Assembly (NCBI RefSeq): GCF_009689005.1
Contig: NZ_AP021879.1
Span: 7,441,501-7,505,500, forward strand
Source of the DNA: Desulfosarcina ovata subsp. ovata
GTDB taxonomy: Bacteria > Desulfobacterota > Desulfobacteria > Desulfobacterales > Desulfosarcinaceae
Direction of reading: 5' to 3'
DNA length: 64,000 bases
This document shows positions 17,751 through 25,506 of this stretch, one piece after another (within the stretch, counting starts at the first letter, position 1; each line of letters opens with the position of its first letter). The notes under the pieces were generated by a model, which did no database searches, was not told the origin of the DNA, and worked only from the letters and a program-made list of their open reading frames with translations. The translations under genes were made by a program, and so were the position numbers.

Positions 17751-18023
17751 TTAGCTCTGAGGCTGTCCCAGCTTGCTGAGAAAATTTTTATGTCTCAGCC
17801 GTGCCAGCGCCTTACCTTCCTCCACCAGATAGTAAACCGGCTGGTTGTTCTCATCATAACACGCGTAAAGGGCGGTATAGCCCGCCTGGTCAGTGACATC
17901 CATGATGCGGTGGACATCGTCGTCAAAACGTTCGCACACATCCTGCCAGGGTTCCGGGGATGCGTCGGCCACGTTTTCAATGGCCCGGGTGGCCTCGGTG
18001 AAATTAACGTGAAGGGCTTGCAT
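17751..18023 (-). CDS. Small protein of unknown function
   Basis: A 90-residue soluble protein with no recognised domain. The sequence has an acidic N-terminal helix (FTEATRAIENVADASPEPWQDVCERFDDDVHRIMDV) and a beta-hairpin-like middle (GYTALYACYDENNQPVYYLVEEG). A strong ribosome site CAGGGAGGTCCC lies directly before the ATG at 18023. It is convergent with the IHF-like gene and divergent from the DUF4136 lipoprotein gene, so it is a single-gene unit. Real by ribosome site and codon usage, function unknown. Confidence 0.65.
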   Translation of the reverse strand: MQALHVNFTEATRAIENVADASPEPWQDVCERFDDDVHRIMDVTDQAGYTALYACYDENNQPVYYLVEEGKALARLRHKNFLSKLGQPQS

Positions 18024-18139
18024 GGGACCTCCCTGAAGTTGTGTTTCGGTTTGTTTCCGATCCGCAAAGCAAACTAAAGTTAGCCGCTTCCGATAACGCT
18101 GTCAATCCGCCTTCAATGGTTTCCCTGGGGCTTTACCCA

Positions 18140-18166
18140 TTGACATCGGGCCCGATCGGTTAAAAT
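18140..18166 (+). promoter_or_regulatory. Probable promoter of the DUF4136 lipoprotein gene
   Basis: TTGACA at 18140-18145 and TAAAAT at 18161-18166, separated by 15 bp (slightly short), about 55 bp before the ATG at 18221. The spacing makes this moderate evidence. Confidence 0.45.
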
Positions 18167-18220
18167 TTATTCCTGGACGGTTCGAAAACCATAATCGACC
18201 CATTTTGACGGAGGTTCACC

Positions 18221-18781
18221 ATGCAATGGATGATTAAAATGGTAGGGGTGGTGGTTACCCTCGCGGCCCTGACCGGCTGCAGTGTGGTTCAGGTGAGTCA
18301 GGATTATGACCCCCGAGCCGATCTGTCCGGCCAGGGCACCTGGCAGTGGCGGCAGCCGGATCAGGCGACCGTCGGAGACGTGCGTATCGACAACCCGCTT
18401 CTGGACGGGCGGATCCGACGGGCTGTGGAGAGCCATCTGGCCGGTCGAAAAATGAGGCAGCCCACCCATATGCCGGATCTTTATATCAGCTACCATCTGT
18501 CCATCGAGCAAAGAATCGAGGGGAACACGGTCTATCCTACCTTCGGTGCATGGTGGTACGGCTATCCGTGGTTTGGCGGGATGGAGGCAGAAACACGGAT
18601 TCATCAGTATGACGAGTGCCGGCTGGTCATAGACATTCATGCTGCAGAGACGGGCCACCTGCTGTGGCGGGGAACAGGCGTTTACCGGTACAAGACCTAC
18701 CCGAACCCCCAGGCGGCGGCCGAATCGATCCGGAAGACCGTGGACAAAATTTTGCTGCAGTTTCCGCCCCATCCTTCTTGA
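18221..18781 (+). CDS. DUF4136 family lipoprotein
   Basis: A 186-residue predicted lipoprotein. The first 20 residues form a lipoprotein signal with lipobox LTGC, the cysteine near residue 20, followed by VVQVSQDYDPRADLS, typical of DUF4136 (outer-membrane or periplasmic lipoproteins of unknown role). The conserved WQWRQPD, IDNPLLDGRIRRAVESHLAGR and a C-terminal helix AAESIRKTVDKIL match the family. A GGAGGTTCACC ribosome site precedes the start. It is a stand-alone gene between an unknown gene and the TRAP transporter operon, which has its own promoter. Confidence 0.82.
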   Translation: MQWMIKMVGVVVTLAALTGCSVVQVSQDYDPRADLSGQGTWQWRQPDQATVGDVRIDNPLLDGRIRRAVESHLAGRKMRQPTHMPDLYISYHLSIEQRIEGNTVYPTFGAWWYGYPWFGGMEAETRIHQYDECRLVIDIHAAETGHLLWRGTGVYRYKTYPNPQAAAESIRKTVDKILLQFPPHPS

Positions 18782-18791
18782 TAGATATCCA

Positions 18792-18819
18792 TTGACAACC
18801 CGACAAAATTGAATATTCT
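18792..18819 (+). promoter_or_regulatory. Promoter of the TRAP transporter operon
   Basis: TTGACA at 18792-18797 and TATTCT at 18814-18819 with 16-bp spacing, located 40 bp before the ATG of the binding-protein gene. It starts in the immediate downstream region of the lipoprotein gene, which ends at 18781. Confidence 0.55.
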
Positions 18820-18858
18820 GCAAGGCTCAATATTTAAAGCCGATTCCAAGGAGAACCA

Positions 18859-19836
18859 ATGAAAAAGACTGTCCTGTTTATCGCTGCCGTCGCCCTGTTG
18901 GCTTTTACCGGAACCGCCATGGCCGATATCAACATCAAACTGGCCGTGGTCACCAAACCCGGGTCCGCACAGAATATCGTTGCCGCTAAGTTTGAGGAAC
19001 TCATCGCGCAGCGCTCCGGCGGGAACATCTCCGTCAAGGTGTATCACTCTGCATCACTGGGCAACGAAACCGAGATTCTCCAGCAGATACAGATGAATAC
19101 CATCCAGATGGCCGTGATCACCGGTGGGCCGTTTGACACGTTTGATCCCATTGTCCGGGTCGTCAGCTATCCGTTCCTACTCAAGGATTATGCCCAGGCC
19201 GATGCCATTCTCGACGGTCCGTTGGGCGCCGAAATCCTGAAAAGCCTGGAACGGTCCAAAATCAAGGGCTTGTGTTTTTCCGAAAACGGGTTTCGCAACC
19301 TAAGCAACAACAAACGCCCGGTGAACACCCCTGAAGATGTCAAGGGCCTCAAAATCCGGGTCATGTCCTCCACCATCCACAAATCTATCTGGCAGGCCCT
19401 GGGGGCCAACCCCACGCCCATGCCTTGGCCGATATACACCGAGTTGGAGCAGGGCGTCATCGACGGCCAGGAAAACCCCCTGTGGGTTATGGAAGTCTAT
19501 AAGTTTTACGAAATTCAGAAGTACATGACCATGACCCGCCACGTCTATTCCTGTCACATTGATGTGGCTTCCCTGGATTGGTGGAACAGCCTTAACCCTG
19601 CGGATCAGGCGCTGATCCAGAAAACCATTCATGACGCCGCCGTGTTCGAGCGCCAGGACAACCGCTCCAAGAATGCCGCCCGTCTGGCCATGCTCAAGGA
19701 GAAGGGGATGCAGATTGTCGAGAATCCGGATATCCAGGCGTTTCGTGCCAGGGTGGCGGATCTGAAGAACCTCGATCTGTACAGTGACCCCCAGGTCAAG
19801 GCCCTGCTTGAGAAAATCTTGGACGCGACACGCTGA
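18859..19836 (+). CDS. TRAP transporter solute-binding protein (DctP family)
   Basis: Periplasmic binding protein of a tripartite ATP-independent importer, 325 residues. A signal peptide MKKTVLFIAAVALLAFTGTAMA is cleaved before DINIKLAVVTK. The family motif region (FSENGFRNLSNNKRPVNTPEDVKGLKIRVM, near residues 135-170) contains the arginine that normally binds the carboxylate of the ligand, in LKIRVM. A second family block PWPIYTELEQGVIDGQENP follows. Ligands are usually C4-dicarboxylates, sialic acids or similar organic acids; the exact one is not predictable here. It is the first gene of the operon with the two membrane subunits. Confidence 0.93.
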   Translation: MKKTVLFIAAVALLAFTGTAMADINIKLAVVTKPGSAQNIVAAKFEELIAQRSGGNISVKVYHSASLGNETEILQQIQMNTIQMAVITGGPFDTFDPIVRVVSYPFLLKDYAQADAILDGPLGAEILKSLERSKIKGLCFSENGFRNLSNNKRPVNTPEDVKGLKIRVMSSTIHKSIWQALGANPTPMPWPIYTELEQGVIDGQENPLWVMEVYKFYEIQKYMTMTRHVYSCHIDVASLDWWNSLNPADQALIQKTIHDAAVFERQDNRSKNAARLAMLKEKGMQIVENPDIQAFRARVADLKNLDLYSDPQVKALLEKILDATR

Positions 19837-19967
19837 TCCGTTGGTCGGTTCTTCGATGGATCTTGTTGGTTGCCGCCGACCCGCAATGGTTTCGGGCCGG
19901 CGGTGTTGTTCCCTACCGTTGATTTGTGCGTTTTGATCGGATCCGATACCTGATTGAGAAGAGGTGT

Positions 19968-20453
19968 ATGATCGTGTCTGTTCTTGAGAAGATGAGTGCC
20001 GGTGTCAACCACTGGATTGAATATCTGCTGTTCGGGATGGGCTTCTCCATGGCCCTGCTCGTGGCCACCCAGGTCTTTTTCCGCTATGTCCTGAACCAGT
20101 CGCTCTTCTGGTCCGAGGAGTTGGCCCGCTACCTTTTGGTTTGGCTGACGTTTCTCGGCGCCTCGGCAGCCTATTATCGCCATGCCCATCCGGGGGTGGA
20201 TATCCTCTACCGCAGAATGACGCCGGGTCTGCGCAAGGTTTGCCTGGTGTTGATTCACCTGGTTTCGATCAGCCTTTTTGTGGTGATGATCGTCTACGGT
20301 TACCGCTTTGCCCATTTCGTGCAGTTGCAGACCACACCGGCTCTACAACTGCCCAAATGGATCGTCCTGAGTATCATTCCCATCAGCGGCGCTGTTTTGC
20401 TGATTCACGGCATCACCTTTTTGGTGGATGCCCTGCAGCGGAGCCGCCCATGA
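19968..20453 (+). CDS. TRAP transporter small permease subunit (DctQ family)
   Basis: Small membrane subunit, about 161 residues with four predicted helices, that pairs with the large permease. The family motif WSEELARYLLVWLTFLGASAAYYRHAHPGVD lies in the middle and is characteristic of DctQ. The start at 19968 has GAGAAGAGGTGT before it; a longer frame to 19926 is less likely. The gene ends in an ATGA overlap with the large permease gene, so the two are translationally coupled. It lies 131 bp after the binding-protein gene. Confidence 0.88.
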   Translation: MIVSVLEKMSAGVNHWIEYLLFGMGFSMALLVATQVFFRYVLNQSLFWSEELARYLLVWLTFLGASAAYYRHAHPGVDILYRRMTPGLRKVCLVLIHLVSISLFVVMIVYGYRFAHFVQLQTTPALQLPKWIVLSIIPISGAVLLIHGITFLVDALQRSRP

Positions 20454-21730
20454 CGTCTACCGTTCTGCTCGTATCGCTCCTCGTCCTGTTTGCCATCAAT
20501 ACGCCCATTGCCATTGCCATCGGCGTGGCGTCCGTGCTGGGTATCGTCGTTCAGGGGGATTTCAATCCCATGATGATAGTACAGCGGATGTTCGGCGGTA
20601 CCGACTCGTTTCATCTGATGGCGGTTCCCCTGTTTATGTTCACGGGAACCATCCTGGAGGCCGGCGGCATCAGTCGCCGGATCATCGATTTCGCCAACGC
20701 CCTGGTAGGCTGGCTGCCGGGCGGCATGGCGGCCGTGACCATTGTGTCGGCCATGTTTTTCGCCGGGATTTCCGGCTCGGCGGCAGCTGACGCCGCGGCC
20801 GTGGGCGCCATTTTGATCCCGGCCATGAAAACATCGGGCTACGAGTCCGATTTTGCCGCTGCCGTGCAGGCCTCCGGAGGATCCATCGGCGTGGTCATTC
20901 CGCCGTCGATCCCCATGATCATTTTCGGCTTCCTTACCGGTGCCTCCATCGGTCAGCTTTTCGCTGCCGGCATTCTGCCGGGCCTGTTGATCGGTGTATC
21001 ACTGATCGGCGTGGCCACCTTTATTTCGTGGCAGAAGGGCTACTCGGCAACCACCCGTTTTTCCATGGCCGATGTCTGGCACACCTTCAAACGGGCCATC
21101 CTGGCCATGGGCGCGCCGATTATCATTCTGGGCGGTATTCTTTTCGGGGTTTTCACGGCCACCGAATCGGCGGCTGTGGCCGTGGTTTACGGACTGGTGG
21201 TGGGCATGGGCGTTTACCGCCGCATTCGCATCCGAGATCTTTATCCCCTGTTCCGGGACGGGGCCATCACCTCGGCCATTGTCATGCTGATCATCGCCAC
21301 GGCATCGGCGTTCAGTTGGATTGCGGCCATCGAGGATATCCCGGCGCGGCTGGCCGGCGGCCTGCTGGGCCTTACCGCCAACCCGGTGGCCCTGCTGCTT
21401 TTGATCAACCTGGTGCTGCTGATCGCCGGCACCTTTGTGGAGACCACCGCGGCCCTGATCCTGCTGGTGCCGATGATTACGGCCATGCTGCCCTCCCTGG
21501 GGATCGACATGGTTCAGCTGGGGGTCATCGTGGTTACCAACCTGGCCATCGGCATGTTGACGCCGCCCATGGGTATCTGTCTGATTGTCTCCTGTTCCAT
21601 CTCCGGGGATTCTTTGGCTGCCATCAGCCGGCGGGTTTTGCCCTTCATGGGAATTCTGCTCGTCGATCTCCTGATTATCACTTTTTACTCACCGATTACC
21701 ATGTGGATGGCCAACCTGGTGGCCAGTTAG
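20450..21730 (+). CDS. TRAP transporter large permease subunit (DctM family)
   Basis: The large membrane subunit that carries the transport path, 426 residues and about 12 helices. Family markers include GGTDSFHLMAVPLFMFTGTILEAGGIS near residue 45, SGSAAADAAAVGAILIPAM near 105, and SGGSIGVVIPPSIPMIIFGFLTGAS near 145. The ATG at 20450 overlaps the TGA of the small subunit gene. It powers uptake with a sodium or proton gradient. No terminator is obvious before the convergent broken kinase gene that ends at 21758. Confidence 0.93.
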   Translation: MTSTVLLVSLLVLFAINTPIAIAIGVASVLGIVVQGDFNPMMIVQRMFGGTDSFHLMAVPLFMFTGTILEAGGISRRIIDFANALVGWLPGGMAAVTIVSAMFFAGISGSAAADAAAVGAILIPAMKTSGYESDFAAAVQASGGSIGVVIPPSIPMIIFGFLTGASIGQLFAAGILPGLLIGVSLIGVATFISWQKGYSATTRFSMADVWHTFKRAILAMGAPIIILGGILFGVFTATESAAVAVVYGLVVGMGVYRRIRIRDLYPLFRDGAITSAIVMLIIATASAFSWIAAIEDIPARLAGGLLGLTANPVALLLLINLVLLIAGTFVETTAALILLVPMITAMLPSLGIDMVQLGVIVVTNLAIGMLTPPMGICLIVSCSISGDSLAAISRRVLPFMGILLVDLLIITFYSPITMWMANLVAS

Positions 21731-21757
21731 ACTACGATTTAACATTCGGCGGACGGC

Positions 21758-23080
21758 TCATTCCCATCCGGATCGGGCTTGGGGTTGCAGGGCAGCCTGG
21801 GCGGACGGCAAAAGCACATTGAATTGAGATCCCGCTCCCGGTTTGCTGAAGACGTCGATATAACCTTTATGGTTTTTTACGATCCCATAGGTCGATGCCA
21901 GCTCCAGGCCGGTTCCCTGGCCTTCCGGTTTGGTGGTGAAAAAAGGTTCGAAAATCTTTTTCCGGGTATCGGCGTCCATACCGTGGCCGGTATCGCGAAC
22001 GGAAAGCATGGCATACCGGCCGGTAACGATTTCGTAGGCGCGATCGTCACTGGCGGTCAGGATGGTGTGCTGGTTTCGATACACAGATGGCCGCCGGTGG
22101 GCATGGCGTGCACCGCATTGATTACCAGGTTCAGAAGCACCTGTTCGATTTGTGTGTGATCGCCATTGATCGTGGGCCTGTCGGAACTGAGCCGGGTTTC
22201 GATGTCGATCATGCCGGTGGGCATGACTGAACATCTCAAGGCTCTCCCTGACTAGGTGATTCAGATCGATCAGGCTGATTTCCGTCTGTCCCCCCCCGGG
22301 CGTAACCGAGCAACTGGCCGGAGAGCTTGGCCCCCCGTTCTACGATTTGACCGATGATGGCCAGCCTTTTCTGGTGGGGGCTGCGGTCGGAAAGTTGGTG
22401 GCGAATGATTTCCAGATTGCCTTGAATGCCAGCCAGCATGTTGTTGAAATCATGTGCGATCCCGCTTGCTAAAGTGCCGATGGCCTCCATTTTCTGAGAA
22501 TGGATCAGTTTGCGTTCGGTTTTCTTGCGCTGACGGATGTCGCGGATGCTGACCACCCGGCAGGGATGACCGGACAACTCTCCCGGCCAGGAGCGCAGTT
22601 CAGCGGGAAACCGCCGGCCGGAAGGGGTGAGGGCGGTAATTTCATAAGCATAACCATCATTGGCGGCCATCTTGCGCTTTACCGATTCGATATCTTCGGG
22701 GCTGACAAAATGATGCAGAATGTCCATGCCGATCAACTGTTCCCGCGGGGTTTCACAGAGTTTGGCCAAGGCGTCATTGACTTCAATGGCAATGCCGTTT
22801 GCATGAAATAGAATGCCTTCGGTGCTGGCCATGGAATAGAGCTGATAACGGTCGCGGCTCTCTTTGAGCGCCTGTTCGGCGGCTTTGCGTTCCGCCATTT
22901 CCTTTTTCAGGCGCCGATTGGATTCCTGCAACTGAGCGTTTTGGGCCTGTACCGTTGCGGTCAGTTGGACCCGGGCCGATTCAAGGACCGCCACGAAGGT
23001 TTTTCGGTCGGTGATGTCGTTGCCGACGCACAGCAGTTCGGTGACCTTGCCGCGGGAATCAAAAAAGGCTGAGAAAACGT
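21758..23080 (-). pseudogene. PAS sensor histidine kinase, broken by several frameshifts
   Basis: A degraded histidine kinase read on the minus strand. The 5' part keeps the end of a PAS domain (VTELLCVGNDITDRK), a second PAS domain (SRDRYQLYSMASTEGILFHANG), and the dimerisation box with the phospho-acceptor histidine (GTLASGIAHDFNNMLAG). The frame is lost near a run of eight G (around 22296), and the remaining ATPase domain is spread over two further frames. One carries NLVINAVHAMP (N box) and another VRDTGHGMD, FFTTKPEGQGTGLELAS (G boxes). At least three shifts are needed, so it is not functional. The N-terminus is missing; it begins immediately after the stop of the cytochrome b gene at 23083. 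Confidence 0.82.
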
Positions 23081-23082
23081 CC

Positions 23083-23598
23083 CTAGTCGTTCCTTGGGGC
23101 TGTCTGCCGGAACGCGCGGGGCACCAGCCAACCGCTTTTGGTGATGCTGAAAACGATGCCGGAAACCATGAGCAGCATCATGAAAGCGAGATGGGATATG
23201 TCGTTGAACATTGTGAAATTGGGCGAAAAGACAACATTCGGCAAGTTTTTCAAGGTCCTGAAAATACCGGTCACGACGATGGCCGCCAACAGGAATATCC
23301 GGACATAGGCGGCCTTGCTAAGCGCATGGGACCTGCGGAACAATCCAAAATAGGTCACGATCACGTAAGCAAAGAGCACAAAAAGGACAATCGCGCCAAG
23401 GTAATGCAGGTAATGGGTGACATAAAATTTCCCCGTCCACTCCAGCCCGGGAATATCGGCGATGTAATACCGTTTGAAAATCGGCATCTGGCCAAACCCG
23501 GTCAACCCCATCATGAAAAGCAGAACAAGATAGACCGGTTTGATGACTTTTTGTTCAATATATGGCTTGGGATATCGCTTGGGTGCATTAGGCTTCAT
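23083..23598 (-). CDS. Cytochrome b-type membrane subunit (formate dehydrogenase gamma-like)
   Basis: A 171-residue integral membrane protein with about four helices. It resembles the cytochrome b subunits that dock periplasmic iron-sulfur proteins (FdhC/HydC/NarI-like). Histidines that could bind haem lie at helix edges (THYLHYLGAIVLFVLFAY and MFNDISHLAFMMLLM). The ATG at 23598 has CCCCGGAGGATAATC before it; the frame to 23682 is longer but lacks a site. It overlaps the end of the iron-sulfur gene by 11 bp, so the two form an electron-transfer pair across the membrane. The last residues (WLVPRAFRQTAPRND) may have changed where the broken kinase joins. Confidence 0.75.
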   Translation of the reverse strand: MKPNAPKRYPKPYIEQKVIKPVYLVLLFMMGLTGFGQMPIFKRYYIADIPGLEWTGKFYVTHYLHYLGAIVLFVLFAYVIVTYFGLFRRSHALSKAAYVRIFLLAAIVVTGIFRTLKNLPNVVFSPNFTMFNDISHLAFMMLLMVSGIVFSITKSGWLVPRAFRQTAPRND

Positions 23599-24577
23599 GA
23601 TTATCCTCCGGGGGCTCGTCCGCGCGCCTGGCGGCCCTGATAACACGACTGACACCGGCGGCAAGGCCGGCAAATGGCGCAATCAGCATGGCTTTGGCCA
23701 TATTGTCGGCATGGGCCATTTGATCTTCAACCGGGGCGAAGTGGGGTTTCCCCGGCCCTTTGTCGACGGATCGGTTCAGGGTTTCAAAGGGAACCGGGGA
23801 CAAATAGATGGTGTTCGTGCCGCCGTTTTCCTTCTCTCCGTAAATGTAGGCCCCTTCCTCGTTGGCGATACGATGGGCTTCCGCTATGATTTCCGAACGC
23901 GGACCGATGGTCTGTACTTCTTCCGGGCACTGTTCGATACAGGCTGGCAGCTCACCCTGGGCAATGCGGTTGTAGCATCGGTCGCATTTGTACATCACCC
24001 CGTTGCCGGCAAAGCTGGGCAGCAGATCCAGATAGAGCCCGACACCGGTCTGCCGCTGGGGGATATCCCAGGGACAGACGACCTGGCACTTGCGCCCGCC
24101 CAGGCAGATATCCGCGTGAATCAGGGTGATGCCGTTTTTCAGTTTGCGGGCGGCCCCCCAGGGACAAAGGTCCGCGCAAGGCGGATTCTGGCAGTGCATG
24201 CACCGTCGGGGGAAAGAGATTTCCTGTTCCTCGCCATCGACGACAACCGTGGCCCACTGGATGAAAAGCCAGTTGTAGGGAGTCAGGCGGTCGCGCACCT
24301 CCCGTTTGTCTTCTCCCGACCAGTCGGCCACCTTTACCCGGCTGGGGTACATCTTGGGAAACGGTTTCTCCGGCTCGGGGTATTTGGCCGCGTTGACCTC
24401 CCGGCACGCCTCGACGCATGCCTCGCATCCGACACATTTTCGAATGTCGATCAGGGTTGCCAATTCGCCGTCATTTTTTGTCTGGGCGGCCGCAGGCAGG
24501 GGAACCTGGCTGGCGCAGGCAGCGCCGGCCGTCGCGAGCCCGGTTTTAAGAAACGATCTTCTCGTCAAAAGCGTCAT
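23588..24577 (-). CDS. Tat-exported 4Fe-4S ferredoxin-type electron-transfer protein
   Basis: A 329-residue protein with a twin-arginine signal (TRRSFLKTGLATAGAACASQ), so it should be exported folded. Four cysteine groups follow: CVGCEACVEACR near 45, CMHCQNPPCADLCP near 125, CLGGRKCQVVCP near 160, and CDRCYNRIAQGELPACIEQC near 195, the usual DmsB/FdhB/HybA layout. The third group has glycine where a second cysteine is usual. A C-terminal hydrophobic stretch (AKAMLIAPFAGLAAGV) may anchor it. The start ATG at 24577 has GAGGAGGCATTTTGC before it. It is paired with the cytochrome b gene; no catalytic molybdopterin subunit is nearby. Confidence 0.85.
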   Translation of the reverse strand: MTLLTRRSFLKTGLATAGAACASQVPLPAAAQTKNDGELATLIDIRKCVGCEACVEACREVNAAKYPEPEKPFPKMYPSRVKVADWSGEDKREVRDRLTPYNWLFIQWATVVVDGEEQEISFPRRCMHCQNPPCADLCPWGAARKLKNGITLIHADICLGGRKCQVVCPWDIPQRQTGVGLYLDLLPSFAGNGVMYKCDRCYNRIAQGELPACIEQCPEEVQTIGPRSEIIAEAHRIANEEGAYIYGEKENGGTNTIYLSPVPFETLNRSVDKGPGKPHFAPVEDQMAHADNMAKAMLIAPFAGLAAGVSRVIRAARRADEPPEDNHEA

Positions 24578-24763
24578 GCAAAATGCCTCCTCTTTTTTTC
24601 TTTGGCACTTTGGATATAAAAAAATTGGATCGGTTACAAAATATATCCGCAACATCCCAAGCTGGTTTGTTGAAAGCCGGACTTTTTTTTGTGCCTGTGC
24701 CGGTCCTTACCACTATGAGCCTCATGGGCCTGGGGACGATGCCCTCGAATCACCCCCTGTCTT

Positions 24764-24925
24764 TTGTCCCTCTTCAACCTCATCCGCCAGGTGGCCGCCT
24801 GTCTGAATGACGAGGCCGTCATCGTTACCGATGTGGGGCAGCATCAGATGTGGACCGCCCAGGCCTACCCCTTTTCCCGACCCGGTCAGCTTTTGACCTC
24901 CGGAGGCCTTGGCACCATGGGGTAA
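24764..24925 (+). pseudogene. Fragment of an acetolactate-synthase-like thiamine-diphosphate enzyme
   Basis: About 50 codons read VAACLNDEAVIVTDVGQHQM and then YPFSRPGQLLTSGGLGTMG before a stop. This is the thiamine-diphosphate-binding C-terminal domain of IlvB-type acetolactate synthase (VTDVGQHQMW...TSGGLGTMG). The rest of the domain and all upstream parts are missing, and the fragment ends exactly where the conserved domain should continue. It is a remnant and has no start codon or ribosome site of its own. Confidence 0.8.
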
Positions 24926-25506
24926 TGTCTCACATCTGCGGCCTGTTTTCTCGCCGTGCTTGCAACGTTCAAAAAATTCTCTGCCTTCCGCTTGGAGACG
25001 GCAAAGAGATCCGGATTTGGCTGACCCTGGACGGCGGTCACCCCTTGGATCAAATCGTGAAACAGGTAATGAAAATAGAGGATGCGCAGGATTTTCATTC
25101 GTATTCAAGGCGGGCTTTTTTACGCATAGTGGGGCTATGTGTGGAAAAGCCCAACGCAGAAGACGGATGAAAAGACAAGCAGGCGGGTATATTCTTTGAC
25201 AGAAATCGCCTTACCACCTATCACAACATTTGACAGGCGCTACCAGCGTAGATTAATCTCAGATCATAGGTAACCAAAGCAGAATCCACGGGTAATTCAG
25301 AAGCGCCTGACTGTGGATATCTATGCATTTCCCATTCAAACCGATATGATATAATTCATATTGATTGCTGTTGCTGATTCCTGCCTGCCAACTCGAGAAG
25401 ATCGACTGATGACATTTTAAATTCATGATCGATTGTGGGTTGCCGTCCGTATTATAAACAATTTCTTAAAGTTAAATTCGTTACAGTAAGAATTGGAGAC
25501 ATACGA
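24926..25506. other. Gap without a recognisable gene
   Basis: About 580 bp between the ilvB remnant and the PAS kinase. Short open frames occur on both strands, but none has a ribosome site, a plausible composition or a motif. The base composition becomes visibly AT-richer from about 25200 onward, marking the left side of the accessory region. The promoter of the kinase at 25507 presumably lies here, but no clear -35/-10 pair was found. Confidence 0.4.
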
